Shown: piece by piece, positions 33,671 through 41,824 of the stretch
Numbering within the stretch: position 1 is the stretch's first letter
How the letters are laid out: every line of letters starts with the position of its first letter
Source of the DNA: an archaeon
GTDB taxonomy: Archaea > Thermoproteota > Nitrososphaeria > Nitrososphaerales > Gagatemarchaeaceae
Direction of reading: 5' to 3'
DNA: 64,000 nt
NCBI GenBank assembly: GCA_021827865.1
Contig: JAKAUC010000014.1
Span: 1-64,000 of the forward strand
Program-made: the position numbers and the translations under genes
The notes under the pieces: generated by a model
The model's database searches: none
The model's input: the letters and a program-made list of their open reading frames with translations, nothing else
Told to the model about the DNA's origin: nothing

Positions 33671-34930
33671 TCACCGGATAGTATACAGCACCAGGGCCGC
33701 GATGGCGAACGGAACTATCGCCAGGGCGAAGGGGAACACTGGGGAGCCAATGGAGTAGAGGTATCCGGCAATCACCTGTGAGGGGAGGGAGACCATTGTG
33801 GGGAGGATGCTGAACATGGCCAGGACCTTCCCCCTGTGCCTGAGCTCGATCGTCTCGGCCTGGATGGTGGAGAGTGAGGGTGACTGCAGCGCAGTGGACA
33901 CGGCCCCAGTCACCCCCCATTCCAGGAGCTCGTCCATCGTCTTCGCCTGTGTGAACATCACGTTGCTGAGAGGAGCGGCCACCGAGGCTAGGAGGATGCT
34001 CTTCTTCGAGCCGAGCCTCTTGATGAGGAAGACCACTGAGAGAAGCAGGACCACGGTGGTTGCTCCCGCCAGGTCCACCACGATGCTGTAACTGAGGGCG
34101 TTGAACCCCAGGTAGTTGACGACGTAGATTGAGACGTAGGGCGAGGTGAGCCCGGTCCCTATCCCGGCCAGGGTGACATAGACGAGGAGCCGCTTCACCA
34201 CGGCGCTGGACCCCTTGACGGCGCGGATTCCTTCGACGAAGGAGTCCCTGATGTGAGAGATGGGAGACTTCGTGGGAGCAGCGCCGGCTAAGTACGTCTC
34301 CTTGAGCTTCAGGCTCCGTATCCCCACGCCGAGCACGCCGAAGAGTCCGCTGGCAAGGTAGCAGAGCCTGAGCCCGGGGGTTGCCCCGAATCTGTCGATG
34401 AGGATCCCGGCTATGGTCGGCGCGAATATCGAAGGGGTCGTGTTGATCGCGCTGAAGACCGCGAAGCCCCTGATCCTGTCCCCGGGTTCGATGGAGTCGA
34501 TCATGACAGAGTTGAACGCCGGGGTGTAGAAGCTGGCCACCGACGCCAGGCTGAGCGGGACGATGATCATCACGTAGGAGCCTATGAAGAAGTAGACGAA
34601 GGCGCTGGCGACCGAGACCCAACTGAATAGGATTATGACCCTCCTCCGCCCCCAGACGTCTGCGATGTAGCCTCCCATGAGGAGGGCGACCATCGTCACC
34701 CCGGTCCCATAGGCGACGAGCAGGCCGATGGCGAAGGGGGACGCGCCGAGCGAGGCGAAGTACACCGATTGATATGGGCTAGGCATGGCCGACCCGACGG
34801 ACCAAAGAGCGGAAGTCGCTGTGAGTATCCAGGCGTTTCTCGGGAGTCGGAAGAAACCACGTATCCCGGCTACGGGGCCGCTCAACGCCCCCGGGCGGCG
34901 AGAGACGGGCGCCATATGTCTTGGGCCCAT
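33671..34930 (-). CDS. Major facilitator superfamily transporter
   Basis: The protein of about 419 residues has twelve predicted membrane segments. The MFS loop 2-3 motif reads GGYIADVWGRRRVIILF, and a long cytoplasmic loop lies at the centre. The substrate is unknown; efflux carriers have a similar layout. Possible starts are GTG at 34936, ATG at 34930 and ATG at 34915. It lies 60 nt upstream of the Hsp20 gene on the same strand and back-to-back with the degraded arginine decarboxylase gene. Confidence 0.88.
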   Translation of the reverse strand: MGPRHMAPVSRRPGALSGPVAGIRGFFRLPRNAWILTATSALWSVGSAMPSPYQSVYFASLGASPFAIGLLVAYGTGVTMVALLMGGYIADVWGRRRVIILFSWVSVASAFVYFFIGSYVMIIVPLSLASVASFYTPAFNSVMIDSIEPGDRIRGFAVFSAINTTPSIFAPTIAGILIDRFGATPGLRLCYLASGLFGVLGVGIRSLKLKETYLAGAAPTKSPISHIRDSFVEGIRAVKGSSAVVKRLLVYVTLAGIGTGLTSPYVSIYVVNYLGFNALSYSIVVDLAGATTVVLLLSVVFLIKRLGSKKSILLASVAAPLSNVMFTQAKTMDELLEWGVTGAVSTALQSPSLSTIQAETIELRHRGKVLAMFSILPTMVSLPSQVIAGYLYSIGSPVFPFALAIVPFAIAALVLYTIR

Positions 34931-34993
34931 CACCACAAGAGGGAATCATCACGTTCTCCCTCATCAGGGCTGCCTGCTGTCGTTCAGGCAGCC

Positions 34994-35533
34994 ATGGCTC
35001 CTGCTCCGCGCTTCTTCCTGTCCAGAAGGGTCGGGAGGCCCAATGAGGACCTGGCGCAGTTCGAGTTGGCGCTAGGGGAGGTGGAGATCAACCGCCTCAA
35101 CCTCATGGCGGTATCGGCATCATGCCGCAGGAGTGCGAGCGGGTGTCCAGGGACCAGGGGGTCGAAATGCTCAAGGCTGGCGGTAGCCTTTCTCGTGTTC
35201 GCGTGTAACTCAACCAACGAGCCGCACTGGCTCGTCGTCCCGTCCATAGGGGTTGTACCCCGTCAAGTCCCTCGGACTACGGCTTCATTTCGGAGCACCG
35301 CTCGTTCGGGCGCATGGACGGCGCGGCCGGGGAGTATGCGGAAGGCTTCGCAGCATCCATGCTGGCGACAGCCATGGGGAAACCTTTCGGACGTCAACGT
35401 GGACTGGGACGAGAAAGAACAGAACTTCAAAGCCTCAAGACGGATAGTCAAGACCACCAAGGTCACGCAGTTGTCGACGGGGGACAAGAATGTGTAGACG
35501 CCGGTGACTGCCGGCGCCGTCTTTGTGCCCTAG
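34994..35533 (+). pseudogene. pdaD: Decayed pyruvoyl-dependent arginine decarboxylase (PvlArgDC)
   Basis: Reading across frames restores almost the whole family sequence. The recovered blocks are a start near 34994 (MAPAPRFFLSRRVGRPNEDL, INRLNLMAVS), then MPQECERVSRDQGVEMLKAG, VAFLVFACNSTNEPHW, YGFISEHRSFGRMDGAAGEY, FAASMLATAMGKPF, and DVNVDWDEKEQNFKASRRIV through GDKNV to TPVTAGAVFVP. Four frameshifts are needed, near 35117 (at the self-cleavage Ser codons), 35183, 35260 and 35393, with inferred losses of 1, 2, 1 and 2 nt. A TAG replaces the expected Trp codon after GDKNV. The intact enzyme makes agmatine from arginine for polyamine or agmatidine synthesis. Neighbouring genes are intact, so random sequencing error is a poor explanation. 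Confidence 0.85.
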
Positions 35534-35946
35534 AGCTTCTCGGCGTACTTCGCGAAAGAAGCCAGCTCTTCGAGGGCGGAGGACTCGACGTCTGCCTTAC
35601 CAGGGGTCCTCAGGACCCAACCCCAGCGCCCCTTGAACCTGACGTCGAGCGTGGCTGTCACCCTGGTCCCGTCGGGTACCTCCTCGAACCTCACGATGGT
35701 GCTCGTCCTTGTGAACCTCGTCTCCCCCTCTGACTCGACCCTCTCCGGAGGGGAGAGCTTCATCACCCTGACCGACTTCCGGCCGCTGCCCGCAGAGGTG
35801 GTCTCCAGGCGGACCATGTTCCCGGTTACCGAGGCGGCGACAGCATTCGCCTGTCTGGACCACTTCGGAGCGGCTTCGAAGTCGGTGTAGGCGGAATAGA
35901 CCTTTTCGCGCGCCGCCTTGACCGCGATGGACGCTTCAAATCGCAT
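35530..35946 (-). CDS. SRPBCC-superfamily (START-like) ligand-binding protein
   Basis: From the ATG at 35946 the protein has 138 residues and the helix-grip pattern: an N-terminal strand RFEASIAVKAAREKVYSAY, then FEAAPKWSRQANAV, a run of antiparallel strands, and a long C-terminal helix (KADVESSALEELASFAKYAEKL). This fits polyketide cyclase/START-type carriers that hold hydrophobic ligands. A CTCTTAATG box lies about 25-30 nt upstream. Its stop overlaps the dead arginine decarboxylase gene, with which it converges. Confidence 0.75.
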   Translation of the reverse strand: MRFEASIAVKAAREKVYSAYTDFEAAPKWSRQANAVAASVTGNMVRLETTSAGSGRKSVRVMKLSPPERVESEGETRFTRTSTIVRFEEVPDGTRVTATLDVRFKGRWGWVLRTPGKADVESSALEELASFAKYAEKL

Positions 35947-36040
35947 CGCTGAGGCCGAGGGCGGCGTCTGCATTAAGAGGTTCCCTGCAGGGGCGCGCAT
36001 GAAGGGCAAACTTATCTTGGGGGAGCGCAGAAGGGAATCC

Positions 36041-36382
36041 ATGATTAGTGAAATCGCGGACGTGGCTGTGGTGGTTTCCGACTCGAAGAAGGCCCTGAAG
36101 TGGTACACTGAGGTGCTGGGGCTGGAACCGAGGTCGGTCGAAGGCCACTGGATCACGGTCGCTCCCAAGGGGTCGAAGACGGTGCTTCACCTCTGCGAGA
36201 GCGACGAGCCGGAGAAAGGCAACACTGGGATTGCGCTGGCGACTAAAGACCTGAACAAGACGTATGAGGAGCTCAAGAAGAAGGGGGTGAAGTTCCCGCA
36301 CCCGCCCAAGGACGACGGCTGGGGGGTGTACGCCCAGTTCGAGGACCCGGACGGGAACATAGTCTGGCTCAACCCCGCTTGA
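36041..36382 (+). CDS. Glyoxalase/VOC-family protein
   Basis: The 113-residue protein is a single VOC unit: DVAVVVSDSKKALKWYTEVLGL, then VLHLCESD and the C-terminal FEDPDGNIVWL block with a Glu/Asp metal site. VOC enzymes include glyoxalase I, epimerases and dioxygenases, so the reaction is not known. The ATG at 36041 follows a CAAACTTATC box at leaderless distance. A longer frame upstream is probably not translated. The next gene starts directly at its stop. Confidence 0.78.
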   Translation: MISEIADVAVVVSDSKKALKWYTEVLGLEPRSVEGHWITVAPKGSKTVLHLCESDEPEKGNTGIALATKDLNKTYEELKKKGVKFPHPPKDDGWGVYAQFEDPDGNIVWLNPA

Positions 36383-36763
36383 GTGGGACACTTTCAGGCC
36401 ACCCCCGGGCTTGCGAAGTCGGTCGGGGGGTTCACTTCAAATCCCGTAGGCGACGCGCCAAGTTTCGTGAGCGCCGGGACAAGTAAGCTCGACGAAGAGC
36501 TCGAGTCGTGGAAAGGATTCCCCTACGCCCTCCGCAGGGACGACCGGGAGGCGTGGGATAGGATGGTCGAGGAAGCCAGGAATCGGTTCGGAGGTGCAAT
36601 AGAACGAGCAGGCAAGACTTTCACCACCGAGCCGTTCTTCATGGCGCTGCTCCTGCTGCAGCAGAAGATGATCGGACAGCTCAGGGCGGAGCTTGAGGCG
36701 ACGGGGGCGGACCTCTCAGGCATGCCCGGGACCAATACGACGCTGGACGCGGGAGACGGATAG
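36383..36763 (+). CDS. Uncharacterised helical protein
   Basis: The 126-residue protein is not from a family I recognise. After a weak Gly/Ser-rich N-terminus the body is helical and charged (LDEELESWKGFPYALRRDDR, then WDRMVEEARNRFGGAIERAG), followed by a hydrophobic helix (FFMALLLLQQKMIGQL). The GTG at 36383 abuts the VOC stop. A GTG at 36467 preceded by TTCACTTCAAAT is an equally reasonable start, giving 98 residues. Confidence 0.55.
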   Translation: MGHFQATPGLAKSVGGFTSNPVGDAPSFVSAGTSKLDEELESWKGFPYALRRDDREAWDRMVEEARNRFGGAIERAGKTFTTEPFFMALLLLQQKMIGQLRAELEATGADLSGMPGTNTTLDAGDG

Positions 36764-36812
36764 GAGCGGAGATGTTATTGGGCTCCCCCCACGGCAGTCC
36801 GCCCGACCACAA

Positions 36813-37991
36813 ATGACAATCCTGATCTTCAGCGGCAAGGCGTTCGATGGAAAGAGGTTCCACAAAGACGCCAGGCTCAAAGTCGACAGCGACAGCGGGC
36901 GCATACTCGAATTCGGGGAAAGGGGATCGGTGGAAGAGCCGAGGGGTGCCAAGAAGATCGGTGTGGAAGGAGGGACATTCATGCCGGGGCTCATAGATGC
37001 CCACGTACACTTCTACTCCTCGAAAGGAGCGGGAGTGAACGAGTGGGCCTCTGTCCCAGACACTCTTGCAGTCCTCCGGGGCGCAGGGGACCTGCTGAAG
37101 CTTCTGCGCGCGGGATTCACAGCAGTCCGCGAGCTGGGTACAAAGGGTGGGGTCCACCTCGCCCAGGCGGTTGCCGAGGGGGACATCGAGGGTCCGGAGG
37201 TGGTGTCATGCGCCAGGGCCCTCGCACAGACCGGGGGGGACGACGACCCGCCGGCGTTCCCGCTGGAGGTCGCCCAGCAGTTGGCGTCGTACACGTACTT
37301 CTGCGACGGCCCCTGGGAGTGCCGGAGGGCGGTGAGGAAGGTGGCCAGGGATGGTGGAAGGGTGGTGAAGTTCTATGCCTCGGGTGCATTTTCGCGGGGG
37401 GCGAAGGTCAAGCCAAACTTCACCGAGGAGGAGACGAGGGCCATAGTCGACGAGTCGAAACGCCTAGGGCTCAAGGTCGCCGCCCACGCCTATGGAGAGG
37501 AGGCCATTGGGAGGGCCGTCGGCTGCGGGGTCGACTCTATTGAGCATGGGCTTGGCATCACCCCGCGACTCGCATCTGAAATGAAGAGGAAGGGAATCCG
37601 CTACGTCCCCACGCTCGTGACCTACGCCAACCCGGCGTACAAGAACAGGTACAACGAGATGGTGAAGCGGCACCTGTCGGACGACATGTTGATCGCCAAA
37701 GAAAGGGGGGCGGAGGTTGTCATGGGGTCGGACATAGTCGGGGATGGGGCCAGACCCCACGGGCGCAACTTTGAGGAGATAGTAGAAGAAGCAAGATTCT
37801 TGGGGAACAGGGAGGCGCTGGTCGCTGCCACCTCCAGGGCGGCGGATTGCCTCGGGCTGGAGAAGGCTGGGTCGCTGAGGCGTGGTTACAGGGCGGACGT
37901 CGTCGTTGTCAGAGGAGACCCGGAGAGGGACATCCAGTCGCTCGCTCCGGAGAAGGTCGTCCACGTGATGAAGTCGGGGAAGCTCGTCTGA
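36813..37991 (+). CDS. Amidohydrolase (imidazolonepropionase/Xaa-Pro dipeptidase-like)
   Basis: The 392-residue protein is a binuclear-metal TIM-barrel amidohydrolase with all ligands present: HVH (His64, His66), a carboxylatable Lys186 (RVVKFYASGAF), His225 (AAHAYGEEA), His245 (DSIEHGL) and Asp307 (VMGSDIVG). The small N- and C-terminal beta-sandwich is intact. The sequence resembles the subgroup acting on imidazolonepropionate or dipeptides; the substrate is undetermined. The glutaredoxin-like gene starts 8 nt after its stop. Confidence 0.85.
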   Translation: MTILIFSGKAFDGKRFHKDARLKVDSDSGRILEFGERGSVEEPRGAKKIGVEGGTFMPGLIDAHVHFYSSKGAGVNEWASVPDTLAVLRGAGDLLKLLRAGFTAVRELGTKGGVHLAQAVAEGDIEGPEVVSCARALAQTGGDDDPPAFPLEVAQQLASYTYFCDGPWECRRAVRKVARDGGRVVKFYASGAFSRGAKVKPNFTEEETRAIVDESKRLGLKVAAHAYGEEAIGRAVGCGVDSIEHGLGITPRLASEMKRKGIRYVPTLVTYANPAYKNRYNEMVKRHLSDDMLIAKERGAEVVMGSDIVGDGARPHGRNFEEIVEEARFLGNREALVAATSRAADCLGLEKAGSLRRGYRADVVVVRGDPERDIQSLAPEKVVHVMKSGKLV

Positions 37992-37999
37992 ACGGGGCC

Positions 38000-38245
38000 G
38001 TGGCGCTCTTCAGCAGGGCAGGCTGTCACCTGTGCGAGGCCGTCGAGGCTGAGCTCCGATCGATGAAGCCGGCGGGGGGAGTGACGGTAGTGGACATAGA
38101 TGACGACGCTGACCTCCAGGCCAAGTACTTCCTCAGGATACCGGTGGTGGCGGTGGGCGGGAGGGAGGTGTTCGAGGCGAGGATGATAGACAGGGAGGGA
38201 ATGTGGAAGGACAAGCTCCGTTCGATGGTCGTCGGGCGCTCCTGA
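38000..38245 (+). CDS. Glutaredoxin-like thiol protein (DUF836 type)
   Basis: From the GTG at 38000 the protein has 81 residues with a thioredoxin fold: the first strand carries ALFSRAGCHLCEAVEAEL with CxxC (Cys-His-Leu-Cys), then VVDIDDDADLQAKYFLRIPVVAVGG with the cis-Pro. This is the DUF836/glutaredoxin-like pattern. The redox partner is unknown. The frame is open earlier but overlaps the amidohydrolase gene. It is 8 nt downstream and likely cotranscribed. Confidence 0.75.
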   Translation: MALFSRAGCHLCEAVEAELRSMKPAGGVTVVDIDDDADLQAKYFLRIPVVAVGGREVFEARMIDREGMWKDKLRSMVVGRS

Positions 38246-38320
38246 GCCGGCTGACGGTCTGCAGGGAGCGAGGCGGGGCAGAGGGAAGGCGTCCCCCGGC
38301 CTCCTGGACCGGGCTGTAGC

Positions 38321-38872
38321 TCAGAATGTGTAGCCCGCGTTCTCGAGGACATCGTCGTGGGACCGGGCGACCTCCCCCCTAGGTGTCCGCTTCAGGTCGA
38401 CGTAGCGTAGCTCCTTCCATGCTCTGTGGCTGGGCGGCTCCCCTCCCGGTGCGTCCCCCCGGAAGATGAACTCAAAGTCCCAGTGGTTCCGCAGCTCAGG
38501 GAACCTGTTCGGAGTCCCCACCTCAGCGACCACTGTGGGACCCGTGAGGTCCACGCTCATGCCCAGTTGTTCCTTCATGATCCTCTGGGCCGCCTCCTGG
38601 GGGGACTCGTAGAGCATGAGGTGCGATGAAGGGAGCATCCACCCCTTGCCGTGGGCGGCAGCTCTGCCGGGGTCGAGGGCCCCGATGTGGTCCCATGGGG
38701 CGGCGGGGTCGAGGTGACCCATAAGGACGCGGCCTTCGCTGTCTTCCATGACTACGAAGGAGGAGAGGCAGAGCCCACCCTCGGGGATCTCGGTCGTGTA
38801 GAGCGCCGCGAGGCCCTCCTCGGGGAGGCGCCGTGAGAACCTGCAGAACCGCCTGTCTGTGGTCATGATCAT
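38321..38872 (-). CDS. Nudix-fold-like protein of unknown substrate
   Basis: The protein of about 183 residues has a phosphohydrolase-like beta-grasp layout: FVVMEDSEGRVLMGHLDP, a WMLPSSHLMLYESPQEAAQRIMKEQLGM segment where a Nudix box would lie, and a closing HWDFEFIFRG. The classical GX5EX7REUXEEXGU residues are largely missing. It may be a Nudix-related binding protein or a degenerate hydrolase. The ATGs at 38872 and 38866 both fit the promoter at 38924-38931. An upstream ATG at 38914 would precede the transcript start. Confidence 0.55.
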   Translation of the reverse strand: MIMTTDRRFCRFSRRLPEEGLAALYTTEIPEGGLCLSSFVVMEDSEGRVLMGHLDPAAPWDHIGALDPGRAAAHGKGWMLPSSHLMLYESPQEAAQRIMKEQLGMSVDLTGPTVVAEVGTPNRFPELRNHWDFEFIFRGDAPGGEPPSHRAWKELRYVDLKRTPRGEVARSHDDVLENAGYTF

Positions 38873-38923
38873 ACGACGGCGGAGGCACTCATTTGACTCT
38901 GCTGGGAAGAGCATGGCTGACGG

Positions 38924-38931
38924 TTTATTAT
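38924..38931. promoter_or_regulatory. Symmetric TATA-like box between divergent genes
   Basis: TTTATTAT reads as ATAATAAA on the other strand. It lies 23-30 nt before the rightward GTG at 38954 and can also serve the leftward Nudix-like gene. It is the only AT-rich stretch in the gap. Confidence 0.45.
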
Positions 38932-38953
38932 CTGCCGTCGGAGTCTGCGGGGT

Positions 38954-39334
38954 GTGAGGTTCAAGTTCTACTATAGTGGGATAAGGGTCAGGGACCTGAA
39001 GAAGTCGTTGGACTTCTACACCAAGGCCCTCGGGATGAAGGTGGTGAGGAGGGGGACCATGCCGCATGGCGGGAAGTGGGTGCAACTACGGGGAGAGGGC
39101 TCAGCACAGACGCTCGAGCTCAACTGGTACCCCGAGGGGTCGAGGTTCCACTCTGAGTACGCCCCGGGGGAGGAGCTGGACCACCTAGCCTTCAAGGTCG
39201 AGGACGTCAGGGCAGCGTACAGGCTTCTTCTGAGCAAGGGCGCCACGTCTGCGGTCCCTCCGGAGGAGTCAGAGGGGACTGAGGTCTACGTCAGGGACCC
39301 GGACGGGATCTGGCTGGAGCTGCTCCAGCCCTAG
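38954..39334 (+). CDS. Glyoxalase/VOC-family protein
   Basis: The 126-residue protein is a single VOC unit with IRVRDLKKSLDFYTKALGMKVV at the N-terminus, LDHLAFKVEDVRAAY in the middle and YVRDPDGIWLELLQ at the end. His/Glu metal ligands are in place (His174-type residue in LDHLAF, Glu in WLELL). It is distinct from the other VOC gene at 36041 and somewhat more lactoylglutathione-lyase-like. The GTG start follows a leaderless TATA box. It converges with the HExxH protein gene, sharing 4 nt. Confidence 0.8.
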   Translation: MRFKFYYSGIRVRDLKKSLDFYTKALGMKVVRRGTMPHGGKWVQLRGEGSAQTLELNWYPEGSRFHSEYAPGEELDHLAFKVEDVRAAYRLLLSKGATSAVPPEESEGTEVYVRDPDGIWLELLQP

Positions 39335-39846
39335 GCCTTCGCCTTCACTCCTACATTGTCGAGGAACCGCTGGAAGGCGCCTTCGGAGATCCATTCGACC
39401 TTGAGGTATTGGGCCACCTGCTCCTCGTCCATCCCCAGCCTGCGGGCCTCCTTGACCGCGACCCTGTACGCCTCGACTTCGGTCGGCCTGTCGATGTACT
39501 CGTACCTCCGGTCCCAGAGCTCCTTCCCTTCCCTGTGCTGTCGGACGTGCACAAGCTCGTGTATCACGTCGAGGTAGACGTCGACCTCCCTTCCCTCCTT
39601 AAGGTACTTGGCGCTGACGACGATGGACCCCTGGTGGTCGTTGATCTTCATGTAGCCGTGGCGCCTGGAGACCTCCACTGAAAGGCCGCGCAGCACTTCG
39701 TCCGTGTCCTTGCCGAAGATCCCTCTGACCGCCCGGAGTTGGTCGAAGCCCCCGAAGACGTCGGCGAAGGGGTGCGTGCCTATTTTCGCCCGCCGCTCTA
39801 TGTTGACGCCGAGGTCCACGGCGGAAGGCTCCGCTCCGTTCGTCAT
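39331..39846 (-). CDS. Putative zinc metalloprotein with HExxH motif
   Basis: The 171-residue protein has DVIHELVHVRQHREGKE, a HExxH zincin motif (about residues 100-104). It is followed by a PTEVEAYRVAVKEARRLGM helix whose Glu could be the third zinc ligand. The N-terminal half is a beta-rich domain. It is too small to match SprT or M48 directly, and I do not know the family. Translation appears coupled: its ATG overlaps the stop of the upstream acetyltransferase by 4 nt. Confidence 0.65.
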   Translation of the reverse strand: MTNGAEPSAVDLGVNIERRAKIGTHPFADVFGGFDQLRAVRGIFGKDTDEVLRGLSVEVSRRHGYMKINDHQGSIVVSAKYLKEGREVDVYLDVIHELVHVRQHREGKELWDRRYEYIDRPTEVEAYRVAVKEARRLGMDEEQVAQYLKVEWISEGAFQRFLDNVGVKAKA

Positions 39847-40598
39847 TTGAGCCTTTTTTGGAGGACGGCCTTGGTATACATGACTCCGAATCCCCTGGCC
39901 AGGTATAAGCCCAGGGCGCCGTCTGACTCCAGGGTCTGAAGCACGAGGGATCTTCCTTCTGCGTCCGCCAGCTTCTTGGCCCTCGTCAGCAGTCCGCTGG
40001 CAACCCCGCGCCTCCTGTGCTCGGGTACAGTCCCCACGCAGTAGACCCCGGCCACTCCTCTGGTCCTGAATATGGCCAGGACCCCGGCGACCTCGCCCCG
40101 CGCCCTTGACTCAAGGAGTGTGACTCCCCTGGAGTGGAAGAGGGAGGAGACAATTGAGGCCACCGGCCCGACGAGCGCTTCGTCACCGTAGAAGGAGCGC
40201 AGGTAGGCTGAGGCCCATTCGTCCGAGGAGGCGGAAGGCGACACAGCTTGGGCCCCGGCGACCCCGCCGACCGGTCCCCTGGACGATAGGACGGCCATGG
40301 TATCCTCGCGGACGTAGCTTGATGCCGTGAGCTTCTCGGCCGCCCTGCAGTCCTCGAACGCCAAGAAGGTCGGGGTCATCTTCCTCTGAGAGAGGGCGCG
40401 CTCCACCCAGGCGGCGGCCGGCGCCGCCGCCCTGCAGGTCAGGGACCCCCCGCGATTGAAGAACGGCTCCCTGAATTTGTCGGAATAAAGGACATAGCCG
40501 TCGTCGCGCCACCTGAGCTTGGCCCACTTGGACCACCACCCCAGCTCGTTGAGCTCGACGCTTCTTCTGTCAGGCTCCCTCAAGTAAGTCCACCCCAA
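39843..40598 (-). CDS. GNAT-family N-acetyltransferase
   Basis: The 251-residue protein has an N-terminal half of unclear fold and a C-terminal GNAT domain. The acetyl-CoA pyrophosphate loop is VPEHRRRGVASGLLTRA (Q/RxxGxG/A pattern), followed by SLVLQTLESDGALGLYLARGF. The acceptor is unknown. It begins with TTG inside the 3' end of the cysteinyl-tRNA synthetase gene (29-nt overlap), and its stop overlaps the next start, so the three genes form one operon. Confidence 0.75.
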   Translation of the reverse strand: MGWTYLREPDRRSVELNELGWWSKWAKLRWRDDGYVLYSDKFREPFFNRGGSLTCRAAAPAAAWVERALSQRKMTPTFLAFEDCRAAEKLTASSYVREDTMAVLSSRGPVGGVAGAQAVSPSASSDEWASAYLRSFYGDEALVGPVASIVSSLFHSRGVTLLESRARGEVAGVLAIFRTRGVAGVYCVGTVPEHRRRGVASGLLTRAKKLADAEGRSLVLQTLESDGALGLYLARGFGVMYTKAVLQKRLK

Positions 40599-41757
40599 GC
40601 ACCTTCATTCCTGCCAGGGCGGGCGCGGCGGCTGCCGCAGCCCTATCTCGGTCTGTCTCCTTCGAAGCAGACCTCAGGATCCGCTCCGCCCATGCGAGCA
40701 CCCGCGGAGTGTCGAAGTCGTCGTTCAGAGCTCGCTCAAACTGGGCCGAAGGCGCCCCTCCCGAGGCCGACTTCGTTGCGAGCTGCTTCGCCAACTTCTT
40801 CATGGCGTGGAGCCTGCGTCTAGCCGAGGCCAGCCCTGAGAGGTCTGAGTCTTTTCGGTAGTGGATGGAAAGGGACGCGAACCTGATCTCGTCGGCGCTG
40901 AAGGTCTTGAGCGCCTCCCTCACTGTGACCACGTTCCCCAGAGACTTTGACATCTTCAGCCCTTCAGACTTCACGAGATTAGTGTGAACCCAGTGCCTCA
41001 CAAAGGGGCGGGCCCCAGTGACCGACTCTGCCTCGGCGATTTCTGCTTCGTGGTGTGGGTAGACAAGCTCGTAGGCCCCGCCGTGTATGTCATACTGCGG
41101 CCCCAGGATCGGTATGGTGACTGCCGTGTCCTGTATGTGCCAACCCGGGGACCCCACCCCCCAGGGACTATGCCAGAGGCCATCGATGAGTACCTCGGGG
41201 CGCCAGAGGGCGAAGTCGTTTAGGTTCCTCTTTCTGGGCGAGAGCTCGAGGGGCCTGAGCGACAGGTCCTTCTTCGACTGGTGGGAGAGACGCCCCCAGC
41301 GGCTGAACCTCGTGGTGTCGAAATAGACCCAACCGTCGGCCCTGTAGGCGAACCCTTTCTCCAAGAGGACCTCGATCTGTCTTATCGCTTCGTCGACATG
41401 GCTGGACACAGGCTCGTAGCGGGAGACTGTGTCGATGTTCAGGCTCCCGAGGTCTTCCATCATCGAGGATGCCATGCGTCGCGAGTACTCGAGTGGATCT
41501 TCCCCTGCCCTGGCTGCGGCCTGGCTGATCCTCTCATCGACGTCTGTTATGTTCATCAGGTAGAAGACGTCGTACCCAAGGTAGCGGAGGTATCTTGCCA
41601 GGGCGTCGAAGAAGATGAGGGTACGGGCGTGTCCCATGTGTAGCCCTGACTGGACGGTGGGGCCGCAGACGAACATGGAGACTTTCGGAGGATGGCGAGG
41701 GCGGAAAGCCTCCTTCCTCCCGCTCATGGTGTCATACAGGGTAAGCCCTTCCTTCAA
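40570..41757 (-). CDS. cysS: Cysteinyl-tRNA synthetase, C-terminally short
   Basis: Taken from the TTG at 41757, the protein has 395 residues. The class I signatures are intact: CGPTVQSGLHMGHART (the HIGH motif as HMGH, 40-43) and LKMSKSLGN (KMSKS, 268-272). Zinc ligands compared with the E. coli enzyme are Cys31, then Asp210 where Cys209 is expected (GWHIQDTAV instead of HIECSAM), with His and Glu in PHHEAE. The chain ends about 65 residues early, so the final anticodon-binding part is missing. The frame is open to 41817, but the AT-rich box at 41788-41798 lies inside that extension. A paralogue with another role cannot be excluded. Confidence 0.82.
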   Translation of the reverse strand: MKEGLTLYDTMSGRKEAFRPRHPPKVSMFVCGPTVQSGLHMGHARTLIFFDALARYLRYLGYDVFYLMNITDVDERISQAAARAGEDPLEYSRRMASSMMEDLGSLNIDTVSRYEPVSSHVDEAIRQIEVLLEKGFAYRADGWVYFDTTRFSRWGRLSHQSKKDLSLRPLELSPRKRNLNDFALWRPEVLIDGLWHSPWGVGSPGWHIQDTAVTIPILGPQYDIHGGAYELVYPHHEAEIAEAESVTGARPFVRHWVHTNLVKSEGLKMSKSLGNVVTVREALKTFSADEIRFASLSIHYRKDSDLSGLASARRRLHAMKKLAKQLATKSASGGAPSAQFERALNDDFDTPRVLAWAERILRSASKETDRDRAAAAAAPALAGMKVLGVDLLEGA

Positions 41758-41787
41758 AGCGCGTCTAGGCGTCTGAGAATGCCCCGG

Positions 41788-41798
41788 TATTAGTTTTT
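41788..41798. promoter_or_regulatory. AT-rich box between cysS and the divergent small gene
   Basis: TATTAGTTTTT is the only AT-rich stretch in the gap. It lies 27-37 nt before the rightward ATG at 41825 and 31-41 nt before the leftward TTG at 41757, so one box may serve both. Confidence 0.35.
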
Positions 41799-41824
41799 GA
41801 ACGGGAGCGGTGGGCACCCCAGGG

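Noticed and set aside
33612-34622. Long frame fused upstream of Hsp20
   Set aside because: It is the antisense-like shadow frame of the MFS gene, rich in Arg/Gly/Pro, with no domain; Hsp20 starts at 33611.
35509-35511. In-frame TAG in the arginine decarboxylase frame read as a possible pyrrolysine codon
   Set aside because: TAG is an ordinary stop for many genes here, the family residue is Trp, and the same gene carries four frameshifts, so nonsense decay is simpler.
36693-36812. Upstream extension of the amidohydrolase frame
   Set aside because: It overlaps the preceding gene and has no family residues; the ATG at 36813 gives the expected N-terminus.
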